From Xanthomonas campestris pv. badrii (lineage in GTDB: Bacteria; Pseudomonadota; Gammaproteobacteria; Xanthomonadales; Xanthomonadaceae), in contig NZ_CP051651.1 of the NCBI RefSeq assembly GCF_012848175.1, forward strand, positions 2,046,001 to 2,110,000: DNA of 64,000 nucleotides, read 5' to 3'. This document shows positions 7,438 through 15,575 of the stretch, one piece after another (the first letter of the stretch is position 1; every line of letters begins with the position of its first letter). The translations under genes were made by a program, and so were the position numbers. Under the pieces are notes generated by a model. It was not told where the DNA came from, searched no databases, and was given only the letters and a program-made list of their open reading frames with translations.

Positions 7438-8706
7438 TCAAACAGGCGTGTTTAATCTTGCAAGCTCTGCATTGACGTCGATGGTCTGGTTCGGTTGCAA
7501 GGTGCCGAAATTCAGTGAAACGCTTTTCTCGAACACCAGGCAAAGCGTCGAGCCACCGTAGTTGAAGTAGCCCAGCTCATCGCCCTTGCTGACGTGCTGG
7601 CCATCGGCAGCAGTCTGCGTCAGTGAGGAGATTTCCGTGATGCCGATCGGCATCACGAAGACGGTGCCCAGGCGTGCATCGTCGGCAGCAATGGAGACAA
7701 TGCCTCGATTGTTGACTGCCGATCCATAGACTTGCGATGTCACACCTGCGTCCGGATCGAAGCCGCTGTCTTCGTTTTCGCTGAAAAGCAGTCCGTCGAC
7801 ATTCTTGTAAGTGACCACGCCATCTACCGGCGCGTGCCAGCGGTGGTAGTCCGCTCCACTCAAGAAGATCTGCACCACCGTGCCTCCTACAAAGCGCTGC
7901 AGCAGCGCTGCATCAGGGTTGCCGAGCATGTCTTGCAGGGAGTAGCTCTGTTCCTTGATCCAGAACACGGTGCTCTGTTGCACGTTGGTTGCGATGCGAT
8001 ACACCGTGCCGTCGTTGGGCGAGGTGATGATGCTGGCGTCGCCTTGTCCAGCCAGCGGGCGACAACTGGCCTGGATTTCGCGATGAAAAAAGTCATTGTA
8101 GGACTGAAAGCCGCCGTGTTCTGCGTCCCAATCAATCAAGAAATCGGCAAGCTTGAATTCGGCGATGGCAGCCGTGCCCAGCCAGCCGACATTGGGATCT
8201 CGGTTGAGCACCCAGCAGCTGGCCTGGCTGTCGAGATACGCCGCCCATGTCTTCAGGATCGCCCTCAGTGCTTCATTGAATGATTCGAGTCGGAACAGGG
8301 CTTTGCCTGCGGGCGTGGCCATCATGTCGACAAACAGCGCCGACATCGGGAACAGCACCCGTGCGTTCTTGTCGACGTTGTATTCGGGCGCCGTGGTGCA
8401 GATGACATCGAGCTGGGCCAGCATGTCCTGGATGGAGGAAATGTTTTTCGTAAAAGCACTGGTTTGGTCGATAGCCTCGGTGACATACATGCGCACGATG
8501 CCGTTGGCGTCGATCAGGTCGGCCAGATCCTGCACCGCCTGGTTGACGTAGCCAGGTCCGTGAGTGCTGTGCAGCCGGCCAGCTTTTTCGCGAATGAGCG
8601 CATGCCACGAGGCCAGCCCGCTGCGATCTTCCGGAAGGTATCCGGCCAGCGCGCCGAAGCTGCGGTGATAGTGCGCGTCCAACAACGGTGCGGTAACGCT
8701 GGGCAT
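7438..8706 (-). CDS. Phosphatidylserine-decarboxylase-family protein (non-canonical, PsiD-like)
   Basis: The protein has 422 residues. The C-terminal half has the PSD signature elements: S-P-N-D-G (Asp232), L-S-G-A-D-Y-H-R-W-H-A-P-V-D-G (residues 282-296) and F-N-Y-G-G-S-T (Ser386), the position of the self-cleaving LGST/GGST Ser that becomes the pyruvoyl group. The N-terminal about 170 residues match the extra domain found ahead of PSD in fungal L-tryptophan decarboxylase-type proteins rather than membrane PSD. I chose the ATG at 8706 because upstream in-frame sequence lacks family similarity. It lies 32 bases after the DUF2063 gene, so it is the last gene of the MNIO operon. A pyruvoyl-dependent amino-acid or peptide decarboxylase role is possible; the substrate is unknown. 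Confidence 0.83.
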   Translation of the reverse strand: MPSVTAPLLDAHYHRSFGALAGYLPEDRSGLASWHALIREKAGRLHSTHGPGYVNQAVQDLADLIDANGIVRMYVTEAIDQTSAFTKNISSIQDMLAQLDVICTTAPEYNVDKNARVLFPMSALFVDMMATPAGKALFRLESFNEALRAILKTWAAYLDSQASCWVLNRDPNVGWLGTAAIAEFKLADFLIDWDAEHGGFQSYNDFFHREIQASCRPLAGQGDASIITSPNDGTVYRIATNVQQSTVFWIKEQSYSLQDMLGNPDAALLQRFVGGTVVQIFLSGADYHRWHAPVDGVVTYKNVDGLLFSENEDSGFDPDAGVTSQVYGSAVNNRGIVSIAADDARLGTVFVMPIGITEISSLTQTAADGQHVSKGDELGYFNYGGSTLCLVFEKSVSLNFGTLQPNQTIDVNAELARLNTPV

Positions 8707-8738
8707 GGCGAATGTCCTTGTCGGAATGTTGAGCAGGT

Positions 8739-9635
8739 CTACACGTGGGTGGGTTGAGCGGCTGGGGATGGAGATATCAGTTCCAACAAGCTCGATGCCT
8801 GCGCAGTAGGCAGCCATAGCGCAAGCAGGGCGTGCAGTTCGCCCGCCGTTCGTCCGGTGCGGCGTGCCGCCGCCTGTGCGCATTCGATGAGCGTGCGCGG
8901 ACGGCGCGCCGCGTGGCGCAAGGCGAAGAATTGCCAGTCGGTGAGCGATTCGATCCCGACGCGATAGCGGTGACGGCGCACGGTGAGGAAGGTTCTGCCA
9001 GCGACAGGGGATTCATTCGGGCTTTCGCCCGACAGCCACCTCCGAAAGCTCTCCAGAGTGTGCGACACGATGGCCAGCCTGGTGGTCGCAGGCAGGCGCA
9101 CAACGCAGGGCACTCCCATTGCGAGCGTCGCTGCATCCATCCGTGCATCAAGGTCCGCTTCTTCCAGTCCGCGCACGCGGCTGGCCTCGGAGAGTGCCCG
9201 CTCGATCCAAGCCAGCTCGAGCGGAAAGCGTTGGCGTTGCTGCCCGGGGCGAGACCGTTGGGAGGCGCGAAGAAAGTGCGGGAGGCCTGCACCCAGCGCA
9301 TGCAAGGTGGGAGAGCGGGAGGGATGTTCGCTCAAATATGCGCGTGCGAAGAACGCAAACAGTTCCCGGCCAAGCAGGCGCGATAGCGTTGGATAGTCGG
9401 ATTGCAGGCATTCGATCAGCCTGAGCCAATAGCCATTGGCGTAGATGGCCAGCCTTGCGTGCGGGTCGACACCAGCAGGCGTAGCAACGAGGGCGTGGAT
9501 ATCCAGGCCGTGTCCGGCATGCGCGGTTCTAAGCCCTTCTTTCAGGCCCGCGGCATGTGTGGTTGCCGTCAGCATCCAGCGTTGCACCTCGACAAGCGGA
9601 GTTGCGCCCTGATCGCCTGTTGAAGAATCAAGCAT
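8739..9635 (-). CDS. DUF2063 (HvfC/BufC-like) partner of a DUF692 enzyme
   Basis: This 298-residue protein has an N-terminal helical region (V-E-V-Q-R-W-M-L-T-A and A-R-L-A-I-Y-A-N-G-Y-W-L-R-L-I-E-C-L, then D-Y-P-T-L-S-R-L-L-G) typical of DUF2063. In known MNIO systems this domain helps recruit the precursor to the DUF692 enzyme. The C-terminal part is less conserved and may bind the substrate. It overlaps the upstream DUF692 gene by 8 bases, the arrangement seen in bufferin and TglI/TglH-type clusters. The name as DNA-binding seen in some databases has no visible support here. Confidence 0.85.
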   Translation of the reverse strand: MLDSSTGDQGATPLVEVQRWMLTATTHAAGLKEGLRTAHAGHGLDIHALVATPAGVDPHARLAIYANGYWLRLIECLQSDYPTLSRLLGRELFAFFARAYLSEHPSRSPTLHALGAGLPHFLRASQRSRPGQQRQRFPLELAWIERALSEASRVRGLEEADLDARMDAATLAMGVPCVVRLPATTRLAIVSHTLESFRRWLSGESPNESPVAGRTFLTVRRHRYRVGIESLTDWQFFALRHAARRPRTLIECAQAAARRTGRTAGELHALLALWLPTAQASSLLELISPSPAAQPTHV

Positions 9636-10596
9636 CCAGACGCTCCACCTGGGGATGGTGGAGGGGCGTGGACACTGCCTGCTCGGCGGCGACCGGAAGT
9701 GCCATCGCCGGCATGCTGCCTTCCATGACCTGGCGCGCCTTGTCCAGCTCGCCCAGGAGCCCGTCGTAGTCAGGCAAGTTGGCGTCCCATTCCAGCAGTG
9801 TGGAGACGCCGCCGGTCAGTCGCTGCGCAAGTGCGTACAGCTCCCACACGCGGCCGGGCACGGGGTGGTCGTGCGTGTCGACCAGGCAGTCGCCGTATTG
9901 CGTCGGTCCTGCCAAGTGGATTTGCACCAGCTGCCGGTGCGGCAGCGAGCGAAGATACGCCTCTGGGTCGAAGCGATGGTTGTGAGCACTCACATAGACA
10001 TTGTTGACGTCCAGCAGGATGCCGCAACCGGTGCTTTCGGCCAGCCGAGACAGGAACTCCCACTCCGGCATGGTCGATGTATGAAATTGGACGTAGCTGG
10101 ATGGGTTTTCCAGCACCAGCGCTCTGCCGAGCACGTCCTGCACCTGCAGAACCCGGTCGCGCACATGAGCGAGCGACTCTGCATTGAAGGGCAGGGGGAG
10201 AAGGTCATGGGAGTTGTGCGAACCGAGTCCGGTCCAGCACAGATGATCGGACACCCAGACGGCGTTGATGTCTTCCGCCAGTTGTTTGAGCTTGTGCAGG
10301 TAAGCGGTGTCGAGCGGCGTTTCCGAACCGATCGACAAGCTGACGCCATGCATCACGATGGGAACCTCGGCCGCCAGTTTGCTCAACATGGCGCGCTGGT
10401 AGCCGGCGTCATCGAGATAGTTCTCGGAAATGATTTCGAACCAATCCACCCGCGCTCCCCCGGCCAGGATGGCCGGGAGATGCTGCGGACGAAGTCCTAC
10501 ACCGAAACCGAGGTTGGGCAAGCCCAGGCGGGGTAGGGGCGTGCGTTCTTGCACCGTGCCCTGGACATGGTGCGACTGCGTCGGACATGCGTGCAT
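9628..10596 (-). CDS. DUF692 / MNIO (multinuclear non-heme iron oxygenase)
   Basis: This 322-residue TIM-barrel protein has the full set of expected metal ligands: His83 (V-M-H-G-V-S-L-S), Asp117-His118 (S-D-H-L-C-W), Glu163 (L-E-N-P-S-S-Y), Asp196 with Asn198/199 (L-L-D-V-N-N-V-Y-V-S), His227 (Q-I-H-L-A-G), Asp240 and His244 (D-T-H-D-H) and Glu269 (L-L-E-W-D). Characterised members (MbnB, TglH, ChrH, bufferin BufB) use two or three irons to modify cysteines of a ribosomal peptide, for example into oxazolone/thioamide or thiooxazole groups. It lies 15 bases after the Cys-rich ferritin-like gene and overlaps its DUF2063 partner, so the Cys-rich protein is the likely substrate (inference). Confidence 0.93.
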   Translation of the reverse strand: MHACPTQSHHVQGTVQERTPLPRLGLPNLGFGVGLRPQHLPAILAGGARVDWFEIISENYLDDAGYQRAMLSKLAAEVPIVMHGVSLSIGSETPLDTAYLHKLKQLAEDINAVWVSDHLCWTGLGSHNSHDLLPLPFNAESLAHVRDRVLQVQDVLGRALVLENPSSYVQFHTSTMPEWEFLSRLAESTGCGILLDVNNVYVSAHNHRFDPEAYLRSLPHRQLVQIHLAGPTQYGDCLVDTHDHPVPGRVWELYALAQRLTGGVSTLLEWDANLPDYDGLLGELDKARQVMEGSMPAMALPVAAEQAVSTPLHHPQVERLDA

Positions 10597-10611
10597 TGCC
10601 GTGTCGGCCGG

Positions 10612-12663
10612 TCAGGTGGAAGGCGGCAGGGCGATGCGCAGGTCCGTCGGACTGGGCTTGGTACCGGGCGGCAGTTGGCGGTTGGCCATGACCTTCTCGA
10701 ATGCCTGCCAGGCGATGTCGTAGACCGAATCGCCCAGAGCGAAGGGTAGTTTCGCTATCGGCGTGGGAGTGTTGTCCGAACCGGTGAAATCGAACAGCTC
10801 CATCGTGCCGGCTTTGGGATACAACTGCGAGGCGGAGATGGGCACGGCGCATCCACCCAATCCTGCGCATTTGTTGTCTGCGGGCGCGCTGAAGAAGTCC
10901 GGCAGGCCGCAGGTGCCACCTCCCGCAGCAGCACGTGGCGCAGATTGGCCACACCCGCCGCGTCCTCCGATCGACTGCGAGCAGTTGCCACCGCCGCTCA
11001 CGCCGTGAACAAAGCCGCAGCCTCCCTGGGTGGCGCAGGTGTTGGAGCCCTTGCAGCTGTGATAGATGGCCGGTGCCGCACAGGTCCCGCCGGATGCATC
11101 CAGTGCCAGGCCCTGGCAGGCATGTTGCAGGGCGCTGGTAGGCTGCGCCGCCACTCCTTGCCGCAGGGTTGGCGCGCTGCCATACACGGCCCAATACAGC
11201 CCCATCCGGTCACCCGAGCCGACCATGGAGGGAAACGGGAAGTCGACAGACAGATCGCCCCAGGATTTGGTCAGCACGGTGGTGATGCCGGCAAGCGAGC
11301 CTTGTGCGACATTGTCCAGGCCGACTGGATCGACCAGCTTCAAGTTGTTGAGAGCCGTCGCCACCTCCGATGGCTTGGGGATGTTGGTCGGCGCAGTGGC
11401 AGGGTCGAAATCGGCACTGGTGAGCAGCGCCTCGTTCCAGACATTGCCTGGCACTGCATGCCATTGGCTCCACGTTTCCACCTTGCCGACCATACCAAGC
11501 AGATGCTCGAAGCGTTCGTAATGATCTTGCCCGCCATTGCTTGATCTCGCGGCCGCATCTGCCGACGGTGCAGGCCCGCCTGTATCGGTGTAGGAAGGAT
11601 AGTTGTTTGCCAACGCCGCCTCGTCTGGCTGGAACTGCACAAGCACGCTATCGAGAGTCGCCAGCTGAATTCCGGTTTCCAATGCACGCTCGTGGATCAT
11701 CCCGAGAAATGCGCTGGTAATCTTCCAGTCGATTCCGCCCTCGCCCTGATCGCAGATGGCATACATCATGTAGATCGCCTGCGCGGCGGCCGCCAGCGGA
11801 TGAGTCTCGGTGATCTGGGTAAGGAGTTGGGGGTATTCCTTTTGGATCTTGCTGGTGACGCCATTGAACAAATCGCGCTGACCTGTGGGGCCTGCAAACA
11901 CCTTTTCCCACAAGGTCTGGCCGTCTTCGTATTTGAGCGTGATGTATTGGAAGATGCAAAAATACATCCAGCCGATGGTTCCGAATTTCGGCAGGTCCAC
12001 TTCCGTATTCGTCGCAGTCCAGCCATTGAACGGCACGGTCGGGAAATAGGTTGTTTCAAGCACTGATGGCTTGATCTTGGCGCGTGCGGTGTCGTGGCTT
12101 TCCTCGATCACCTTGAAAAGCTCTACTTGCGCCTGTGTCAGTCCTGCAAGGTCGACGGTCAATCCGCTGCCCACTGTGCCGTCTTCCAGGTCTTGCAGGT
12201 CGATGATGTGCGGAATGACCGTCTGCGAGGGGCCGTAGCAGATCCAGTTGTAATTGGCGTCTTGCAGTAGCGGGCTATTGAACGTCGGCGTTACCCCGAC
12301 TGCGCCGCACAGATTGGCGGCCATTTGAAGATGCAGCATCTCGTCGATAAAGACCGAGAACAGCAGGTTGTAGGCGCGTTGCGAAACGGGCGCGCCCGGT
12401 GGTGTTGGCTTGGTCGCCATACCTGGCCAGCGGCGGCCCTTATAATAAGAAATGCCATCCGCATTGATCGCGTGTGTGCCTTGGATGGATTTCATCGTGC
12501 ACATGTACAGCGGTACCGTGAATAGCTCTACGTTGACAGCGGCCTGGACCAAGGCCTGTAGCGCGGCCCTGTCGGCTTCGAGATCGGCAAGCGGTTGTCC
12601 GGTGATCTGTCGGGGAGCTTCGGGAATAACTCCCAATGTGGCATGCGGTACGGTCGCGCTCAT
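10612..12663 (-). CDS. Ferritin-like (VioB-type) protein with a Cys-rich C-terminal region, probable MNIO substrate
   Basis: The protein has 683 residues from ATG 12663, which has GGAGAAGG 5-12 bases upstream; longer in-frame extensions lack support. Residues about 25-330 form a VioB-type ferritin-like domain with carboxylate/His ligands E46 (N-V-E-L-F-T-V-P-L-Y) and E108-x2-H111 (I-D-E-M-L-H) and later E188-E-S-H. Residues 516-605 hold ten Cys in a Gly-rich setting (positions 516, 528, 537, 543, 549, 561, 571, 585, 599, 605), including C-K-G-S-N-T-C and Q-G-G-C, which resemble the C-K-G-x-N-x-C core of bufferin-type precursors. A folded tail of about 75 residues follows. It is the first gene of the operon with DUF692, DUF2063 and a PSD-like enzyme. 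No signal peptide is evident. Confidence 0.85.
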   Translation of the reverse strand: MSATVPHATLGVIPEAPRQITGQPLADLEADRAALQALVQAAVNVELFTVPLYMCTMKSIQGTHAINADGISYYKGRRWPGMATKPTPPGAPVSQRAYNLLFSVFIDEMLHLQMAANLCGAVGVTPTFNSPLLQDANYNWICYGPSQTVIPHIIDLQDLEDGTVGSGLTVDLAGLTQAQVELFKVIEESHDTARAKIKPSVLETTYFPTVPFNGWTATNTEVDLPKFGTIGWMYFCIFQYITLKYEDGQTLWEKVFAGPTGQRDLFNGVTSKIQKEYPQLLTQITETHPLAAAAQAIYMMYAICDQGEGGIDWKITSAFLGMIHERALETGIQLATLDSVLVQFQPDEAALANNYPSYTDTGGPAPSADAAARSSNGGQDHYERFEHLLGMVGKVETWSQWHAVPGNVWNEALLTSADFDPATAPTNIPKPSEVATALNNLKLVDPVGLDNVAQGSLAGITTVLTKSWGDLSVDFPFPSMVGSGDRMGLYWAVYGSAPTLRQGVAAQPTSALQHACQGLALDASGGTCAAPAIYHSCKGSNTCATQGGCGFVHGVSGGGNCSQSIGGRGGCGQSAPRAAAGGGTCGLPDFFSAPADNKCAGLGGCAVPISASQLYPKAGTMELFDFTGSDNTPTPIAKLPFALGDSVYDIAWQAFEKVMANRQLPPGTKPSPTDLRIALPPST
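10849..11118 (-). other. Cys-rich putative MNIO modification region (residues 516-605)
   Basis: Ten Cys codons fall within 90 codons, spaced 12, 9, 6, 6, 12, 10, 14, 14 and 6 residues apart, in a Gly/Ser/Ala-rich context. Repeated C-x5-C units (S-C-K-G-S-N-T-C, T-C-A-T-Q-G-G-C, K-C-A-G-L-G-G-C) look like degenerate copies of one motif. The rest of the protein has only a few scattered Cys. Confidence 0.75.
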
Positions 12664-13151
12664 ACAAACCTTCTCCATGGATGTCCTAGCATTCGGCTGG
12701 GTGGCGAGATTGCATGCGTATGAAGCGCATCCATCCGTCCTGGTGGCGACGAAAACTGCATCGGTTCGCGCAGTCCTTGCGTCTAGGCACACCTGGAGAT
12801 CAAGGGCGCTCTTTTGGTTTCTCTTCAGGCCCTCTGCAGATGTAGTAGTAGGTTGCTTCGACGTATATGCCGGGCTCCGAAGCGAGTCAATTGCCCAGTG
12901 CGCCTGGAAATGGCAATGCGTGACCAGACCGACTGGGATTTCGTGACCCAGCACATCCGTGGCAACGTGAGCCCTTTGGGCAGGCCATCCTCTTCGGCGG
13001 GCACCTGTGCTTTGCCATGCTCGGCATCGGACTGGGTCTCAGCATCGTGTAACACACTACTCGCGACGAGATTCTCCGTCAGAGACAAGAACGCAATGCA
13101 TCACGAAACAGCGTAGAGCAGGGCGCTCGTCCCCACATAATCTATAAAGCG
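12664..13151. other. Upstream region of the MNIO operon
   Basis: The only visible signal is the ribosome binding site GGAGAAGG at 12668-12675 for the ferritin-like gene. Promoter elements cannot be assigned with confidence. The far end (about 12900-13051) contains a short stretch readable as a broken membrane-protein fragment on the + strand, which is not supported well enough to annotate. Confidence 0.5.
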
Positions 13152-13487
13152 TCAGCAGGGATCGCGGGGCATCTGCACCCAACCGTTCGATACCCGTGTA
13201 AAACGGCGACCTTGTAAGCAGCGCTCGCCGTCTCTCAATGGTCTTGGCGGGTTGTATTCCTCGGCTGTGGGCGCTTCTCGCGGTGCTTGCACGTTCCGTG
13301 CAAATGCGCGCTGCATCTGTTGTGTTGCCAGTTTCGATTCTCTCTCAAGTTGTGCCATCGCTTGACTGGTCTCGTACCTGCTGTACAGCCCAACGACGAT
13401 GCTATGCGCTAGCAGCGCGATGAACCCGCCCACAGCAATCTGCCACCATAGGTCTGATGAGTCTGCTTCTCGATACCTGCGTTCCAT
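13152..13487 (-). CDS. Small single-pass membrane protein, unknown function
   Basis: The protein has 111 residues from ATG 13487, preceded by GGGGGCGGC. An upstream in-frame extension to 13685 is Arg/Pro-rich, unlike a conserved protein. The protein has a charged N terminus (M-E-R-R-Y-R-E-A-D), one hydrophobic helix at about 14-36 (W-W-Q-I-A-V-G-G-F-I-A-L-L-A-H-S-I-V-V-G-L), then an amphipathic, probably coiled-coil stretch rich in Glu/Gln/Arg and a C-terminal tail with two Cys. I recognise no family. Confidence 0.6.
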   Translation of the reverse strand: MERRYREADSSDLWWQIAVGGFIALLAHSIVVGLYSRYETSQAMAQLERESKLATQQMQRAFARNVQAPREAPTAEEYNPPRPLRDGERCLQGRRFTRVSNGWVQMPRDPC

Positions 13488-13782
13488 GCCGCCCCCGATT
13501 CTGTGAGCCGGCATTGTAGACCCGGGGTGTAGGCGCATGGCCCCTACGGGCCCAGCCCAGGGGCGTGTGAGTTCCACGTGGTTCCTGACGACGCGGCGAT
13601 GCCCGATCCTCTGCACAGCTGTTGGGCACCGGGCTCCGACAGGCCGGCGCGGCGGGCGACGGCCCATGTCGCAGGTGTCATTCATGCGGCGAGTTCCGTT
13701 TTGCTAGCGGAGCGGTTCGTTAAGCAAGTTTTTGATCTAAAGCCAGATCGAGCAAATTCGCGCCCACGCGGATCTCGGTCCT
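13488..13782. other. Spacer next to the dif site
   Basis: No gene is supported; open frames here look like non-coding shadows. AT content rises towards 13730-13810, as expected near the recombination site. Confidence 0.45.
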
Positions 13783-13810
13783 ATTTCGCATAATGTATAT
13801 TATGTAAAAA
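13783..13810 (+). other. dif: Chromosomal dif site (XerC/XerD recombination; filamentous phage attB)
   Basis: The 28 bases match the Escherichia coli dif 28-mer at 23 positions by hand alignment: the central hexamer TGTATA is identical, with three mismatches in the left arm and two in the right. CATAAT and ATTATG form the inverted repeat at 13789-13804. The left part contains TTCGCATAATGTATA, the core I recall as the attachment sequence of Xanthomonas filamentous phages such as phiLf and Cf1c. The site marks the chromosome dimer resolution locus and therefore the terminus region. No phage genes are visible beside it, so it appears unoccupied. Confidence 0.93.
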
Positions 13811-14459
13811 CCGATTCGGGGCCAGGTCTGGGCCCAGACACTTCACCCAACGACCGCCCCACATACGTCCACGTCGGTGAGCTGTACCAGTTGCAGACAT
13901 CGATCTCGCGTGCTGCCTGCAGCCACTGCACGCCGTCTTCCAGTGCATCGGCCGCCAGCGTGTATTTGCCGTTGGCCAGATCGCTCTCGAACTGTCGTGC
14001 AAATTCGCTCATCGATGGCGCCAGCAGCAACGCGACAGCATGCTCGCTGTCGAGAAAGACAATTTGCCCAGCAGTACCGCCAACCCCTGGAATCAGATCC
14101 ACACACAGGCAGCAACGGGCAAAATCGGTCCCGATGACAATGCGCTGCCGGCCCGTCGCCATCACCGGCCGAATTCCCTTGTCTGCAAAGCGTGCTGCAA
14201 CGGGCTCAGTGTTTTGATCGCGCGTCACGGCATCCAGCACTTCATCCACGCTCATCAATGAAAGTGCGCGCGCAAAGTTGGCTGTTGCATCAGGGTCCAG
14301 TCCCGCGCTTTCGCGGTACAGCGTGGCCAGGTCCGCGGGCACTGCTTGGCCAAGCGCCGACTCCAGCGCGGCAAGTTGTGCTTCGCTGGCCGGAGGCAAC
14401 AGCGCGTTGGCGATGTCGGGCGCTACGCGCCGTAACTGTGCGCGAATCCCTTCAAGCAT
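13800..14459 (-). CDS. SMI1/KNR4 family protein
   Basis: This 219-residue protein begins M-L-E-G-I-R-A-Q-L-R-R and has the SMI1/KNR4 pattern: P-P-A-S-E-A-Q-L-A-A-L-E-S-A-L-G early, P-A-D-L-A-T-L-Y-R-E-S-A-G-L (the L-Y-x3-x-G motif), then I-V-I-G-T-D-F-A and G-Q-I-V-F-L-D-S-E-H. The family includes many immunity proteins of contact-dependent and polymorphic toxins as well as cell-wall regulators. No toxin gene is seen beside it. Its last codons and stop (TAA at 13800-13802) lie inside the dif site, so the C terminus may have been set by a recombination event. A GTG one codon upstream is an alternative start. Confidence 0.78.
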   Translation of the reverse strand: MLEGIRAQLRRVAPDIANALLPPASEAQLAALESALGQAVPADLATLYRESAGLDPDATANFARALSLMSVDEVLDAVTRDQNTEPVAARFADKGIRPVMATGRQRIVIGTDFARCCLCVDLIPGVGGTAGQIVFLDSEHAVALLLAPSMSEFARQFESDLANGKYTLAADALEDGVQWLQAAREIDVCNWYSSPTWTYVGRSLGEVSGPRPGPESVFT

Positions 14460-14696
14460 CACGGTGCACCTCGTTCCTTCAATGGCTCACGAGTGTAGCG
14501 CGCGTGTATTGGCCGCTGTGTTGGTAAGCGAAGCCGGGCTCAATCAGCGCAGTTATCGCCTTTCATCGAAGCTATTGGCACCAGCCAACCGTTTATTGAT
14601 TCGGCGGACATGCGGTACACATTAATCGCGTGAATCGGCAGCGAGCGCCCGGGCAACGCTCGTTGCAACTGCCCTGCCCCATGGACGTTGCCCCAC

Positions 14697-15572
14697 CTAC
14701 GCATCCAGCACCAGTTCCGCATCCGGATATCGGGCGCACATGAAATCGACGAAGGCGCGCACCTTCGGCGCCGCCAGTCGCCTGGAGGTGTGCAGGACCC
14801 AAAGTGAAGCCTCCCTGCCCGAGATTGTTCCCCATTGCAGCAACGCGCCGCATGCAAGTTGAGCGCCTGCGATTGATTGTGGAATCAGCGCCACGCCAGC
14901 GCCGGCAACGACCGCCTCGCGCACCATCAACAGCGAGGAGAAGCGAAGCTTCGGTATCGGCTCAAGCAGCAGGCGGCCGCCGTCGAGCGACCAGGTGGTC
15001 GGCTGGAAATTCGTGGTCACCACAGCGGGCACCTGTATCACTGCGCCAGCGGACGGCATCGCGATGCTTGGTGCTGCCACGACAATCAGCCGATCCTTGG
15101 CGAAGCACCTGCCGACCAGGCGGCTATCCGGATCGGGGTTGATCCGGATGGCCGCATCGAACTGCTCTTCGACCAGGTCGACGATGCGGTCTTCGGCCAC
15201 CACCTCCAGCGTGATCTCCGGATAGGCGGCACAAAACTCGGCACCAAGCCGCCCCATCGCCAGTTGCGAAAACAGGACCGGCGCCGCCACCCGCAACCTG
15301 CCGCGCGGCGCGGACAGTCCCTCGCGTGCAGCGGCCATCGCCTCGGCCACTTCGTTCAACGGTGCTTCGGTGCGATCCATCAGCAGTTGCCCGGCTTCGG
15401 TCAGCCTGAGTCCGCGTGCGCTGCGCTCCACAAGCCGCACGCCGAGTTGTTCCTCAAGCTCGGCGATATGGCGCGACAACGTCGCCTTCGACCGACCACT
15501 GGCACGGCTGGCCTTGCCCAGGCCCTGGCTTGCGGCGACCAGCGAAAAATCGATCAGTGCGTTCAGATCCAT
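14697..15572 (-). CDS. LysR-family transcriptional regulator
   Basis: The protein has 291 residues. The N-terminal helix-turn-helix (A-S-Q-G-L-G-K-A-S-R-A-S-G-R-S-K-A-T-L-S-R-H, then L-E-E-Q-L-G-V-R-L-V-E-R) is typical of LysR regulators, followed by a type 2 periplasmic-binding-like effector domain. It is divergent from an NmrA-family gene with a 160-base shared intergenic region, the usual arrangement in which a LysR protein controls its neighbour and itself. The palindrome at 15576-15591 next to its start may be its operator. The effector is unknown, though the NAD(P)-binding target suggests a redox or electrophile signal. Confidence 0.92.
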   Translation of the reverse strand: MDLNALIDFSLVAASQGLGKASRASGRSKATLSRHIAELEEQLGVRLVERSARGLRLTEAGQLLMDRTEAPLNEVAEAMAAAREGLSAPRGRLRVAAPVLFSQLAMGRLGAEFCAAYPEITLEVVAEDRIVDLVEEQFDAAIRINPDPDSRLVGRCFAKDRLIVVAAPSIAMPSAGAVIQVPAVVTTNFQPTTWSLDGGRLLLEPIPKLRFSSLLMVREAVVAGAGVALIPQSIAGAQLACGALLQWGTISGREASLWVLHTSRRLAAPKVRAFVDFMCARYPDAELVLDA

Positions 15573-15575
15573 GGT

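Noticed and set aside
12900..13051. Possible decayed membrane-protein fragment on + strand
   Set aside because: Two short readable pieces (T-Q-H-I-R-G-N-V and A-I-L-F-G-G-H-L-C-F-A-M-L-G-I-G) lie in different frames, but I cannot assign a family or exclude chance.
13783..13810. Promoter -10 element in the AT-rich palindrome
   Set aside because: The full 28-base match to dif explains the palindrome better than a promoter.
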